From positions 62,001-126,000 of the forward strand of contig NZ_JPUG01000053.1 in NCBI RefSeq assembly GCF_000739015.1: 64,000 nucleotides of DNA, written 5' to 3'. The notes below the pieces were generated by a model, which was given only the letters and a program-made list of their open reading frames with translations, did no database searches and had not been told where the DNA came from. The position numbers and the translations under genes were made by a program. This document shows positions 44,303-53,857 of the stretch, one piece after another. Each line of letters starts with the position of its first letter. The first letter of the stretch is position 1. The stretch is from Microvirga sp. BSC39. GTDB taxonomy: Bacteria > Pseudomonadota > Alphaproteobacteria > Rhizobiales > Beijerinckiaceae.

Positions 44303-44388
44303 ATGGCAGCGTCCACACTGCCCCGTCTCGTCCGCTCCTTGAGCTTAGGGCCGAGCCGGAAAACGAGAATAATTTTTTGGAGGAAACC

Positions 44389-45354
44389 GTGAAACGTCTA
44401 GCGCTTCTGCTGTCGACTATCGCCATGGTGGGTCTCTCCGCCTCGGCCCACGCCCAGACCGTGATCAAGGCAGGCCACGGTGCACAGGCCGGGCATCCGA
44501 CCCAATTCGGCCTCGTCAAGTTCGGCGAGCTCGTGGCCGCCAAGACCGGCGGCAAGGTGAAGGTGGAGGTCTATCCGGACCGCCAGCTCGGCGAGGAGCG
44601 CGAGATGGTGGAGGGCCTGCAGCTCGGCACGGTGGACATGGCCGTGGTGTCCACGGGCCCGCTCAACGCCTTCGTGCCCCAGGTCGGCGTGATCGACCTG
44701 CCGTTCCTGTTCAAGGACTCGCAGCATGCCTACAAGGTGCTGGACGGGGAGGTGGGGCAGGACCTGCTCAAGCGTATGGAGCAGAAGGGCATCCTCGGTC
44801 TCGCCTGGTGGGAGAACGGCTGGCGGCACCTGACCACCAAGAAGTCCATCAAGGCTCCGGACGACCTCAAGGGCGTGAAGCTGCGGACCATGCAGAACCC
44901 GGTTCACATCGCGGCCTTCAAGCAGATCGGCGCAGCACCCATTCCCATGGCCTGGGGCGAGGTGTTCACGAGCCTAGGACAGGGCGTCATCGACGCCCAG
45001 GAAAACCCCGTGACGGTCATCTACACCAACTCCCTCTGGGAGGTGCAGAAGTACCTGACCCTGACCGGGCACGTTTACGGGCCGCATGCGGTGATGTTCA
45101 GCAAGGCCGCTTGGGACCGGCTGCCCGCCGATCAGCAGAAGGCGGTTCGCGAGGCCATCACCGAGGCCACGGCCTATCAGCGCGAGACCTCCCAGCGGCT
45201 CGAGAAGGAGCAGCTGGAGGAACTGAAGAAGAAGGGCATGGTGGTGGAGACCATCGACACGGCCCCGTTCCGCGCGGCCACCGCCGAGATCGCGTCGAGC
45301 CAGAAGAACGTGGATCAGGCCATGCTGGAGAAGATCCGGGCCGCCGGCAACTGA
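44389..45354 (+). CDS. dctP: TRAP transporter solute-binding protein, DctP family
   Basis: 321 aa from GTG 44389, directly after GGAGGAAACC. Signal peptide ends SASAHAQ. Family motifs: VIKAGHGAQAGHPTQFGLVK, AWWENGWRHLTTKK, and KLRTMQNPVHIAAFKQIGAA, in which the conserved Arg binds a carboxylate. This suggests an acidic ligand such as an aldonate; apionate would fit the locus, by inference. Followed by a hairpin and dctQ-dctM. Confidence 0.92.
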   Translation: MKRLALLLSTIAMVGLSASAHAQTVIKAGHGAQAGHPTQFGLVKFGELVAAKTGGKVKVEVYPDRQLGEEREMVEGLQLGTVDMAVVSTGPLNAFVPQVGVIDLPFLFKDSQHAYKVLDGEVGQDLLKRMEQKGILGLAWWENGWRHLTTKKSIKAPDDLKGVKLRTMQNPVHIAAFKQIGAAPIPMAWGEVFTSLGQGVIDAQENPVTVIYTNSLWEVQKYLTLTGHVYGPHAVMFSKAAWDRLPADQQKAVREAITEATAYQRETSQRLEKEQLEELKKKGMVVETIDTAPFRAATAEIASSQKNVDQAMLEKIRAAGN

Positions 45355-45393
45355 TCGCTCGACGACCGATCGCGTTTAAGTCTCCTCTCGACC

Positions 45394-45418
45394 GGACGCG
45401 GCGCTCGGTGCCGCGTCC
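45394..45418 (+). promoter_or_regulatory. Intercistronic hairpin between dctP and dctQ
   Basis: GGACGCGGC-gctcggt-GCCGCGTCC followed by TTCC. A 9-bp GC stem, likely an mRNA stabiliser or partial terminator that keeps the binding protein in excess over the membrane parts. Confidence 0.6.
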
Positions 45419-45442
45419 TTCCATTCTCCCGGGGGATGTCAA

Positions 45443-45943
45443 ATGAGTCTCGCCCGCGTCTGGGCCTTCATCGAGCGCCTGGTGCTGATGGCCCTTGTCG
45501 GCCTCTTCGCCGCGATGGTCGTCGCCTGCACGGCGCAGGTGATCTGGCGCTACCTCTTCAATGATCCTCTTGTGTGGTCGGAGGAGCTGGCGCGCTACCT
45601 GTTCATCTGGATTTCCTACATCTCCGCCTGGGTGGCCTGGAAGAACCGCTCGCACATCGCGCTGGATGCGGTGACCTATCTCAACAGCCCGGCCATGAAC
45701 GCCTGGACGGGCCGCGCCGTCGAGGTGCTGGTCCTCGGCTATTGCCTCTACACCCTTCTCGCGAGCTTCCAGATCGTCGGGATCACCCACTCGCAGCCGT
45801 CTGCAGTGCTCGAACTTCCTATGAGCATCGTCTATGCGGGCTACTCGGCCATGGCACTTCTCATCATCGGTGACATCCTCGTCGGCTGGCTGAGCGGTGG
45901 CCACCGGGACGCTGCTCCCAAAACGCTCGCGTCGGAGCTCTGA
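45443..45943 (+). CDS. dctQ: TRAP transporter small membrane subunit DctQ
   Basis: 166 aa, four membrane helices. Diagnostic segment IWRYLFNDPLVWSEELARYL then FIWISYISAWVAWKNRSHIA. Works with DctM to import ligand with sodium. Separated from dctM by 2 bp. Confidence 0.92.
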   Translation: MSLARVWAFIERLVLMALVGLFAAMVVACTAQVIWRYLFNDPLVWSEELARYLFIWISYISAWVAWKNRSHIALDAVTYLNSPAMNAWTGRAVEVLVLGYCLYTLLASFQIVGITHSQPSAVLELPMSIVYAGYSAMALLIIGDILVGWLSGGHRDAAPKTLASEL

Positions 45944-45945
45944 CC

Positions 45946-47220
45946 ATGGCGACCGTGCTGCTCATTGGCTTTGGCCTCCTGCTTCTGGTCAACGTTCCCG
46001 TCTCCTTCGCCCTGGCGATCGCGTCGCTGGCGGCGCTCCTCTATGGCGGGCTGCCCGTGACGCTGGTGGTTCAGAAGATGACCGCCTCCATGGACAGCTT
46101 CGTGCTGCTGGCGGTGCCCTTCTTCCTGCTGTCCGGGCACCTGATGGGGCGCAGCGGCATTGCCAGGGACATCGTGGATTTCGCCGATTCTCTCGTCGGC
46201 TGGCTGAGGGGCGGCCTGGCTCATGCGAACATCGCCTCGGGCACCCTGATGGGCGGCATGACCGGATCCGCCGTGGCGGAAGCCTCCTCGACGGGCGGCG
46301 CCCTGATCCCGCCCATGATCGCAAAGGGTTATGACCCGCCGTTCACCGCTGCCGTCACGGCGAGCGCCTCGACCATCGCCGTGATGGTCCCTCCGTCGAT
46401 CCCGATGATCATCTTCGCCGTGGTAACCGGAGTGTCGGTGGGCGACCTGTTCATCGGCGGCGTCATTCCGGGCATCCTCATGGCCCTTGCCCTGATGGTG
46501 ACATCCTGGCTCCTCGCCCTCAGCCGCGGCTATCCGAAAGGCAAGCGGCCGTCGCTCGGAAGCATCGGTCGCGCCACGCGGGCGAGCCTCTGGGGGCTGT
46601 TCATGCCCGTGGTGATCATCGGCTCGATCCGCTACGGGATCGCCACTCCCACCGAGGCTTCGGTGGTGGCGGTGCTCTATGCGCTCTTCGTCGGCCTTTA
46701 TGTCTACCGCACCATTACGTGGCGCGACATTCCCGGAATCATTAGGGACACGGCAGTCACCACCGGCATCGTCATGCTGATGATCGCAGCAGCCTCCCTC
46801 TACGGCCTCATCGTCACCCGCGAGCAGATCCCGCAGGCCGCCGCCCAGATGATTATGGACATCACCCAGAATCCGTATCTCGTCCTGATCCTGATCCTCG
46901 GGGTCTACCTCATCGCCGGCATGCTGCTGGACCTCGGCGCCAACATCATCATCCTGGTGCCGGTGCTCTGGCCCTTGGTGCGGAGCCTGCAGATCGATCC
47001 GGTGCAGTTCGGCATCGTGACGGTCCTGGGGCTCTCCATCGGGCTGATCACCCCGCCGGTCGGCGCCAGCCTCTTTGTCACCTGCGGAATCGCGAAGACG
47101 AATCTCCTGGACGGGAGCAAGGCCGTGCTGCCCTTCATCGTGGCCCTGATCCTGGTGACGCTCCTGATCATCTTCTTCCCGGGCGTCGCGACCTGGCTGC
47201 CGTACAGCGCCAAGGGCTGA
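45946..47220 (+). CDS. dctM: TRAP transporter large membrane subunit DctM
   Basis: 424 aa, about 12 hydrophobic helices. Family motifs: VPFFLLSGHLMGRSGIARDI, LMGGMTGSAVAEASSTGGAL, IPPMIAKGYDPPFTAAVTAS and PPSIPMIIFAVVTGVSVGDL. Na+-coupled permease for the TRAP system. End of the dctPQM operon; ApnL has its own operator 120 bp later. Confidence 0.94.
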   Translation: MATVLLIGFGLLLLVNVPVSFALAIASLAALLYGGLPVTLVVQKMTASMDSFVLLAVPFFLLSGHLMGRSGIARDIVDFADSLVGWLRGGLAHANIASGTLMGGMTGSAVAEASSTGGALIPPMIAKGYDPPFTAAVTASASTIAVMVPPSIPMIIFAVVTGVSVGDLFIGGVIPGILMALALMVTSWLLALSRGYPKGKRPSLGSIGRATRASLWGLFMPVVIIGSIRYGIATPTEASVVAVLYALFVGLYVYRTITWRDIPGIIRDTAVTTGIVMLMIAAASLYGLIVTREQIPQAAAQMIMDITQNPYLVLILILGVYLIAGMLLDLGANIIILVPVLWPLVRSLQIDPVQFGIVTVLGLSIGLITPPVGASLFVTCGIAKTNLLDGSKAVLPFIVALILVTLLIIFFPGVATWLPYSAKG

Positions 47221-47340
47221 ACGAAGGAAAGGCACGGAAAAGTGCGCTGCCCCAGGCCTTTCAGACAGCCCGGGAGCCCCTGTGGCGCCTGCCTCCGTCA
47301 TCAGAACCTCTGTGGCGTTTGCTAAAAGACCATTGACTAA

Positions 47341-47359
47341 ACTGGTATGATGACATCAT
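47341..47359 (+). promoter_or_regulatory. Operator box in front of apnL
   Basis: ACTGGTATGATGACATCAT; shares ACTGGTATGATGA with the box at 55033. It contains a TGATG-a-CATCA palindrome and sits 40 bp before the apnL start, overlapping a probable promoter. Proposed target of the GntR/FCD regulator at 59872. Confidence 0.65.
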
Positions 47360-47398
47360 CTTCGTGAAAACGCCCTTAAAGCAGGGAGGAGGAGCGGG

Positions 47399-49174
47399 AT
47401 GCCGCTCGCGACGCAACGCCACGAGCCGACGGAGGCAGGTCAGCCGTCAAAGCTGTCGGCCGGCCCGGTCTCCGTCGAGCTGAATCCGTCCGGCACCGCT
47501 CTTCGCGACGTGGCCTTCGATGGAGAAGTCGTGCTTCGCGGCCTTGCCTTCGTGGCCCGGGACGAAAACTGGGGCACGCTGCCCCTCGCCGCGGCCCCGC
47601 AGATCCGCAGGTCCGGCGATGGCATCGAGATCGAGGCGTCCGGCCAAGGCGATCATCCCAATGGCGATCTGTCCTGGCATGTTCTGTTCCGGATCTCACC
47701 CAAGGGCGTCGAAGCTCGCTCCACGGTGCGCTCCTCGCGGGGATTTCTCACCAACCGCACGGGTCTCGTGGTTCTGCACGGCCTCTCCGCCTGTCGCGGC
47801 CAGGAGGTCGTGGTCACCCACGCGGACGGCCGCAGCACCCACTCGGCCTTTCCGGTCCCGATCTCTCCCCATCAGCCCTTCATAGACATGGCCGCGCTGG
47901 CGCACCGGACTGCGCGGGGCACCGCGGTCCTGATCGCGTTCGACGGAGAGGTGTTCGAGACGGAGGACCAGCGCAACTGGACCGACGCCTCCTACAAGAC
48001 CTACAGCCGCCCCCTGGCCCTGCCATTCCCTTACCGGATCGACGCGGGCGAGACGGCCGAGCAGAGCGTGCGGATCGCCTTCGAGGCGGGAGACACCGCG
48101 TCCGCGAGCGTCGGGACGGGACCCCGGATCGAGAAAACCGCGCCGCTGCCTCGTTTGGAAGCCGGTCTCCCGATCGTTCGCCCGGTTCCCGATGCGGCTG
48201 TCTCGTCGGCCCTTGCGGGATTGTCCCTCCACGCGGTTGCCCTTGAGGTCGATCCCGACGAACGGGATTGGGCCGACAGGCTCGAGCAGCATCTGGCCGC
48301 CGTTCCCGGCAACATCCGCCTGAACTGCCGTTTGAAGGATCGCACCGATCACGCAGCGGTGCTGAACACAGTCGGCAAGATTTTGTCCGGCCGGCAGCCC
48401 CTCGGCATCTCCCTCTGGGATGCAATGCAGGAGGCGGTCGATCTCGCGCGCAGGATCTGGCCCGATACGCTCATCGGAGGCGGCACGGGAGCATTCTTCA
48501 CCGAACTTAATCGCGGGAGCCTGCCGTCCCTGATCGACTATGCCACCTGGACGACGAATCCGACCGTTCACGCCCAGGACGACGACACCCTGGGCGAGAG
48601 CATCGAGCCGCTCGCGGACATTCTCGCCACCGCACAGGCCAAGGCTCAGGGTCTCGACCTCGTGATCGGGCCGCTGACGCTGGGCATGCGGTTCAACCCC
48701 AATGCGACGAGCCCGGAAGCGCGCCGGGCGGAGACCGCGCCGGATCCCCGGCAGCACACGGTGCTGGCCGCGTCCTGGCTGCTCGGCACCATCGCAGGCT
48801 TTGTCGATGCCGCCGTCAAGGATCTGATCGTCTTCGAGGTCGCAGGTCCCAAGGGCCTCGTTCAGGCGGATGGCTCCCTGTCCCCGTCGGGCCACCTCGT
48901 CTCCCGGCTGGCGCCCTTGGCCGGTTGCAGGGCCGAGGTCGTCACCTGGCCCCACGAGCCGCGGGCACGGGGGCTTCTGGTTCATGCGCCCGAGGGCAGG
49001 GTTCTTGCTCTCATCCAAGCCCGCGCCGCGCCGGCCGCTCTTGCCTTGCCGGAGGGGCGGTGGGCGGCATCGGAGCGCTTGCATCTTACAGGTTTCACAG
49101 CCGGTCCGCAGCATGCGGGCGGCATGATCGATGTCGATGGGTTCGGCGTGGTGTGGCTTGCCGAAGCCAGCTGA
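47399..49174 (+). CDS. apnL: D-apionate lactonase (ApnL-like)
   Basis: 591 aa, the ApnL size. N-terminal beta region (AGPVSVELNPSGTALRDVAF; VVLRGLAFVARDENWGTLPL) and a barrel-like centre with LGISLWDAMQEAVDLARRIW, GGGTGAFFTELNRG and FATW-like YATWTTNPTVHAQDDDTLGE, then a C-terminal strand domain. ApnL hydrolyses D-apiono-1,4-lactone to D-apionate. No signal peptide, so cytosolic. The match rests on remembered family features plus the neighbouring pathway genes. It heads the unit with ABC transporter 1 and apsD. Confidence 0.8.
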   Translation: MPLATQRHEPTEAGQPSKLSAGPVSVELNPSGTALRDVAFDGEVVLRGLAFVARDENWGTLPLAAAPQIRRSGDGIEIEASGQGDHPNGDLSWHVLFRISPKGVEARSTVRSSRGFLTNRTGLVVLHGLSACRGQEVVVTHADGRSTHSAFPVPISPHQPFIDMAALAHRTARGTAVLIAFDGEVFETEDQRNWTDASYKTYSRPLALPFPYRIDAGETAEQSVRIAFEAGDTASASVGTGPRIEKTAPLPRLEAGLPIVRPVPDAAVSSALAGLSLHAVALEVDPDERDWADRLEQHLAAVPGNIRLNCRLKDRTDHAAVLNTVGKILSGRQPLGISLWDAMQEAVDLARRIWPDTLIGGGTGAFFTELNRGSLPSLIDYATWTTNPTVHAQDDDTLGESIEPLADILATAQAKAQGLDLVIGPLTLGMRFNPNATSPEARRAETAPDPRQHTVLAASWLLGTIAGFVDAAVKDLIVFEVAGPKGLVQADGSLSPSGHLVSRLAPLAGCRAEVVTWPHEPRARGLLVHAPEGRVLALIQARAAPAALALPEGRWAASERLHLTGFTAGPQHAGGMIDVDGFGVVWLAEAS

Positions 49175-49219
49175 CAGCTAAGGGCGAAAGCCCCATCGTT
49201 CCACACCTGGGAGGACAGA

Positions 49220-50224
49220 ATGAACACGACGAGACGGCAGTTTACCATCGGTGCTCTCATGGCCGCAGCCGCGGGCACCACGCCGATGCTGGTGCAAGCC
49301 CAGAGCGGCAAGACCATCGCCGTGCTGTTCGACGGGCTCTACTCCGAGTTCTGGGTCGCCGGCATGCAGATCATTAAGGACGAGATGAAGAAGCGCGGCT
49401 ACGCCGTGCTCGAAGGCATCTCGGACAAGGACGACAGCAAGCAGTTCGAGCAGGTTCGCGCCATGATCGCCCGCAAGGTCGATGGCATCATCATCGTGCA
49501 GACCGACTCGAAGGCCGTGATTCCGGCAATCCGCGCGGCCAACCGCGCCAATATCCCCATGGTCCACTTCAACCGTCCACCCGCCGAGTCAGACGCCTAT
49601 TCGGTGGCTGTGGTCGCCGACAACCAGACCATCGCCCGCGAGGCGGTGCTCCATTCCTGCCGCACCGCCAAGCAGGCCGGCGGCAAGTTCAAGGCCGCCA
49701 TCCTCATCGGCAACCTGGGCGATCCGAACGCAATTCAGCGTCGCGACGGCTTCCAGGAGGCGGTGTCCCAGTTCTCCGACACCATCGAGGTCGTGGCCCG
49801 CATCCCTACGGAGTGGAACTCCGATAAGGCTTTTGCTGGCCTCACCAATGCGCTTCAGGCGAACCCCGACATCAACTTCCTCTTCACCTCGTCGGACTTC
49901 CTGATCCCGCAGATCACTCAGGCGCTGAAATCCGCCGACAAGTGGGCGCCCATCGGCGATCCCAAGCATGTGATCTTCACCGGCTTCGACGGCTTCCCGA
50001 CTGCCTATGAGCTTATGGAGCAGAAGTACATGGACGCCTGCGGCGTGCAGAACCTCTTCTTCGAGACCAAGCTCGCCATCGATGCGATCATTCAGATGCA
50101 GGAGGGCAAGAAGCCGGAGAAGGTTCTTCTCGATCCGGGCTTTGCCATCACCCAAGCCAACATGATGGAAAAGCGCGAAGAGATGTGGGGCTATACCCTC
50201 CTCAAGCAGAAGAAGTCGGGTTGA
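49220..50224 (+). CDS. ABC sugar transporter substrate-binding protein 1
   Basis: 334 aa. TTRRQFTIGALMAAAAG suggests a Tat-type signal. Periplasmic binding protein type I fold (KTIAVLFDGLYSEFWVAGMQ; VDGIIIVQTDSKAVIPAIRA). The ligand is probably D-apiose or an apiose-derived sugar, from context. Next to permease, ATPase and second permease genes. A hairpin follows (50247-50270). Confidence 0.88.
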   Translation: MNTTRRQFTIGALMAAAAGTTPMLVQAQSGKTIAVLFDGLYSEFWVAGMQIIKDEMKKRGYAVLEGISDKDDSKQFEQVRAMIARKVDGIIIVQTDSKAVIPAIRAANRANIPMVHFNRPPAESDAYSVAVVADNQTIAREAVLHSCRTAKQAGGKFKAAILIGNLGDPNAIQRRDGFQEAVSQFSDTIEVVARIPTEWNSDKAFAGLTNALQANPDINFLFTSSDFLIPQITQALKSADKWAPIGDPKHVIFTGFDGFPTAYELMEQKYMDACGVQNLFFETKLAIDAIIQMQEGKKPEKVLLDPGFAITQANMMEKREEMWGYTLLKQKKSG

Positions 50225-50246
50225 TCGCTCCGGGTCGAACGGCCTT

Positions 50247-50270
50247 GGGGCGCGCAAGGCAGCGCGCCCC
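50247..50270 (+). promoter_or_regulatory. Intercistronic hairpin after binding-protein gene 1
   Basis: GGGGCGCGC-aaggca-GCGCGCCCC, a perfect 9-bp stem, then ATCCCTGCTTTT. Strong enough for partial termination or 3'-end protection of the binding-protein mRNA. Confidence 0.65.
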
Positions 50271-50292
50271 ATCCCTGCTTTTAGGAGGTTGA

Positions 50293-51330
50293 ATGTTGGT
50301 CTCGGAAGCCGTGTCTCGCAGGGCGGAGCGCGAGGCGGGCCGCAGCAGGTGGAAGGCTGCGGCGCGCTTCATTCTGTCGGAATACCTCGTTCTCGCCCTG
50401 TGCGTTCTCTACACCCTGGTCATGATCCCCTTCGTGCCGGAGATCGCGACCGTGGAGGTTTGGCAGAACATCCTGTCCGACATGATGCCGCTTCTGATCG
50501 TGTGCCTCGGTCAGACCATCGTTCTCATCATCGCGGGGATCGATCTGTCGGTGACAGCGATCATCAGCTTGGCGAGCGTTGTCGGCGCGTCGATCATGAC
50601 GCAGAGCGACGGCTATCTCTCGGGCCCGCTCGCGGCACCCGCCGCAATGGCCGCGATGCTGCTGGTCGGCGCCGGAATCGGATTGCTGAACGGGCTCTCC
50701 ATTACCCGGCTCAACATGCCGGCATTCATGGTGACGCTCGCGACCACCACCTTCTTCGGCGGCAGCGCGATCTGGTACACCACGTTTCATTCCACCACCA
50801 CATCCATCTATGATCTGCCGGACATGTTCATCTCCATCGGAGACTGGGACATCGCGGGCATTCCCATCGCGGTCGTCATCGCGGTCGCCGCGGCCCTGAT
50901 CGTCCATGGCGTCCTGGCCTACACGATCCTCGGGCGCTGGCTTTATGCGGTCGGCAAGAACCCACGCACGGCCTATGTCTCGGGAGTGCCGGTGCGCACC
51001 ACTATCATGTCGGCGTTTATCCTGTCCGGCATGCTCGCGGCGCTCGCCTCCATCGTCTACACCGCGCGCCTTCAGACCGGCACGCCCATCCTGGGCGAGC
51101 GCATCCTGCTCGATGTGATCGGCGCGGTGGTGATCGGCGGCACCAGCCTCTTCGGCGGCAAGGGCAAGGTGATCTGGACGGTCTTCGGCGTCCTGTTTCT
51201 CGTGCTGATCGACACCACCCTGAAGCTTCTGGGCGCATCGCTTTTCGTGATCTACGTCATCAAGGGCAGCGTCATTCTCGCAGCCGCCCTGCTCGATACG
51301 CTGCGCACCCGCTATCTCGGCGTGAGGTGA
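50293..51330 (+). CDS. ABC sugar transporter permease 1A
   Basis: 345 aa, about 8-10 membrane helices. RbsC-type signature GQTIVLIIAGIDLSVTAIIS and TSLFGGKGKVIWTVFGVLFL. TAGGAGGTTGA precedes ATG 50293. Likely pairs with the second permease (52877) around one ATPase. Confidence 0.9.
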   Translation: MLVSEAVSRRAEREAGRSRWKAAARFILSEYLVLALCVLYTLVMIPFVPEIATVEVWQNILSDMMPLLIVCLGQTIVLIIAGIDLSVTAIISLASVVGASIMTQSDGYLSGPLAAPAAMAAMLLVGAGIGLLNGLSITRLNMPAFMVTLATTTFFGGSAIWYTTFHSTTTSIYDLPDMFISIGDWDIAGIPIAVVIAVAAALIVHGVLAYTILGRWLYAVGKNPRTAYVSGVPVRTTIMSAFILSGMLAALASIVYTARLQTGTPILGERILLDVIGAVVIGGTSLFGGKGKVIWTVFGVLFLVLIDTTLKLLGASLFVIYVIKGSVILAAALLDTLRTRYLGVR

Positions 51331-51335
51331 CATAA

Positions 51336-52880
51336 GTGCACACCACTCAACGATCCAGCCATCCCCTGCTCTCCGTGGACGGCATCACCAAGAGCTTCTT
51401 CGGGGTTCGCGTCCTTCATGGCGTCAGCTTCGAGCTCTGGCCCGGCGAGGCCCTCGGCCTTGTGGGCGAGAACGGCTCCGGAAAATCCACGAGCATGAAC
51501 ATCCTCGGCGGCGTGCATCAGCCGGACGGCGGCCGGATGTCTATCGCCGGTCTGCTCTACGCGCCGCAGAGCCCGCGCGAGGCCGGCCGAGCGGGCATCG
51601 CCTTCATCCATCAGGAACTGAACCTGTTTCCGAATCTGTCGATTGAGGAGAACCTCTTCATCACTGATTTCCCGAAGCGGGGCGGCGTGCCTTTCATCGA
51701 CCGCGGATGGGTGCGCAGGCGCGCCCGCGAGCTTCTGGCTGAGGTCGACCTCGATCTTCCGCCGACCCGGCTCGTGGGCAATCTCGCCCAGGGCGAGCGG
51801 CAGTTGGTGGAGATCGCCAAGGCGCTCCATGCGGACGCCAAGGTACTGATCCTCGACGAGCCCACCACCTCCCTCACGCGCCGTGAGGTCGAGCGGCTGT
51901 TCGCCATCGTCAACCGGCTCAAGAGCCGGGGTGTGGGCATCATCTTCATCAGCCATGCGCTCGAGGACGTGATGCATGTCTGCGAACGGGTGACGGTGCT
52001 GCGCGACGGTGCCGTGGTCGGCACGGACCTGCGGGAGCGGTTGAGCCTGCCCGCCATCATCTCCATGATGGTCGGGCGCTCCATCGATGCGATCTTCCCT
52101 GAGCGAGACACCAAGCCGCGGGAGGAGGTGGCCCTGCGGGTGCGCAACCTCACCCAGCGCGGCGTCGCTAACGACGTGTCCTTCGACATCCGCGCCGGCG
52201 AGGTAGTCGGCCTGTCGGGGCTGATGGGTTCGGGCCGGTCCGAGCTCGCGCGCCTCATCTTCGGCCTCGACCCGATGGAGTCCGGCACCATCGAGGTGGC
52301 CGGCACGCGGCTCATGCGGCCGAGCCCCAAGGCCTCCATGGCGGCGGGCCTCGCCTTCCTGACGGAGGACCGGCGCAACGAGGGCCTGCTGATGGATGCC
52401 TCCATCGTGGACAACATCGGCCTGACCTTCCTCAAGCGCTTCAAGGCCGGACCCGGACTCATCAACGGCAAGGCGCTGAACACCACGGCGGGCGAACTCG
52501 CCCGCATGGTCCACCTGTCCACGGACCGGGTGCAGGACACGCTGGCCAAGCACCTGTCGGGCGGCAACCAGCAGAAGGTGGTGATCGCCAAGTGGCTCCT
52601 GCGTCGGCCCAAGGTGTTCATCCTGGACGAGCCGACCCGCGGCATCGACGTGGGCGCCAAGCAGGAGGTCTACCGGATCATCAACCGGCTCGTGGAGGAG
52701 GGTGGGGCGGTGTTCCTGATCTCCTCCGAGATCGAGGAGGTGATGGGCCTGTCCGACCGGATTCTCACCATCAACAAGGGCGAGATCACGGGAAGCTTCG
52801 AGCGCAGCCGGTTCGACCGCGAGGCGATCCTGGCCGCCGCCATGGCGCCTGTGGGACCCAAGCGCGAGGCCACCGCATGA
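51336..52880 (+). CDS. ABC sugar transporter ATP-binding protein (RbsA type, two domains)
   Basis: 514 aa from GTG 51336. First domain with Walker A GENGSGKST, AQGERQLVEIAKAL, and Walker B VLILDEPTTSLTRREV. Second domain GLMGSGRSELARLIFGLDPM and SGGNQQKVVIAKWLLRRPKV with FILDEPTRGIDVGAKQ. Classical ribose-type double ATPase. Overlaps the next permease by 4 bp. Confidence 0.93.
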   Translation: MHTTQRSSHPLLSVDGITKSFFGVRVLHGVSFELWPGEALGLVGENGSGKSTSMNILGGVHQPDGGRMSIAGLLYAPQSPREAGRAGIAFIHQELNLFPNLSIEENLFITDFPKRGGVPFIDRGWVRRRARELLAEVDLDLPPTRLVGNLAQGERQLVEIAKALHADAKVLILDEPTTSLTRREVERLFAIVNRLKSRGVGIIFISHALEDVMHVCERVTVLRDGAVVGTDLRERLSLPAIISMMVGRSIDAIFPERDTKPREEVALRVRNLTQRGVANDVSFDIRAGEVVGLSGLMGSGRSELARLIFGLDPMESGTIEVAGTRLMRPSPKASMAAGLAFLTEDRRNEGLLMDASIVDNIGLTFLKRFKAGPGLINGKALNTTAGELARMVHLSTDRVQDTLAKHLSGGNQQKVVIAKWLLRRPKVFILDEPTRGIDVGAKQEVYRIINRLVEEGGAVFLISSEIEEVMGLSDRILTINKGEITGSFERSRFDREAILAAAMAPVGPKREATA

Positions 52881-53857
52881 ACAGCCGCAACCGCATCACC
52901 ATCCTGCTCCTTCAGGCCGCCCCCTACCTGCTGTTCCTTGCCATCCTGCTGGTGTTCGGCTCCCTGTCGGACCGTTTCTTAAGTCTCGCGAACTTCACCA
53001 ACATCGTCATCCAGGCGGCCCCCGTAGCGATTCTCGCCATCGGCATGACCTTCGTGCTGCTCACCGCCGAGATCGACCTATCGGTGGGCGCGATCATGTA
53101 TCTGACCGGGTGCATCCTCGGCCTCTATCTCGGCGGCGTGCCGTGGCCGGTCGGCCTCGCGGTCGTGCTGATCGCGTCCGCTTTGCTGGGGGCCGTCAAC
53201 GGTGTGCTCGTGGCCTATCTCGGGATTACGTCGTTCATCGCCACATTGGGAACCCTGTTCATCGGGCGCGGCATCGCAATGTCTGTGTCGAACACCGCGA
53301 GCGTCTATTTCCCCGAGGCGATCACGTCGCTCAACCGCGCCGCCGTCTTCGGCATCCCGTCTGCCATCGTGGCCGTGGCGGTGGTGTTCGTGATCGCCTG
53401 GGTGCTCCTGCAGCAGACCCCGTTCGGCCGGCAGGTCTATGCAGTGGGCCAGGACAGGGATGCGGCCACGAAAGCCGGCCTTCCTGCCAGGCGCATCGTG
53501 TTCTTCTGCTTCGTCATCTCGGGGGCGCTTGCCGGCATGGCAGGCTTTGTCTCGTCCACGCAGATCGGCGCGATCACCGCAAGCTACGGCCTGCAGGCCG
53601 AGTTCTCGGCCATCGCGGCCGCGGTGCTCGGCGGCACGAGCCTCTTTGGCGGGCGCGGCGGCGTGAAGGGCGCGCTCTTCGGAGCGCTCCTCATCCAGAC
53701 CGCCGCCAACGGCCTCGTCATCATCAACGCCAATCCGTACATCTACCCCCTCGTCACGGCGGGCATCATCTTCATCGCGGTTGCCGTCGACGGCCTTCGC
53801 TCCCGCATGCTGGAACGGCTGGAGCGGCGCTTCATCAGACCATGGGAGATCGCATGA
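52877..53857 (+). CDS. ABC sugar transporter permease 1B
   Basis: 326 aa from ATG 52877, overlapping the ATPase stop (ATGA). RbsC family: GMTFVLLTAEIDLSVGAIMY, VAYLGITSFIATLGTLFIGR and GGTSLFGGRGGVKGALFGAL. Stops in ATGA overlap with apsD, so the transporter and the dehydrogenase are one transcript. Confidence 0.92.
   Translation: MNSRNRITILLLQAAPYLLFLAILLVFGSLSDRFLSLANFTNIVIQAAPVAILAIGMTFVLLTAEIDLSVGAIMYLTGCILGLYLGGVPWPVGLAVVLIASALLGAVNGVLVAYLGITSFIATLGTLFIGRGIAMSVSNTASVYFPEAITSLNRAAVFGIPSAIVAVAVVFVIAWVLLQQTPFGRQVYAVGQDRDAATKAGLPARRIVFFCFVISGALAGMAGFVSSTQIGAITASYGLQAEFSAIAAAVLGGTSLFGGRGGVKGALFGALLIQTAANGLVIINANPYIYPLVTAGIIFIAVAVDGLRSRMLERLERRFIRPWEIA

Noticed and set aside
45841..47301. 486-codon minus-strand frame opposite dctM
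   Set aside because: Shadow of the TRAP permease, rich in Asp, His, Gly and Arg, no family match.
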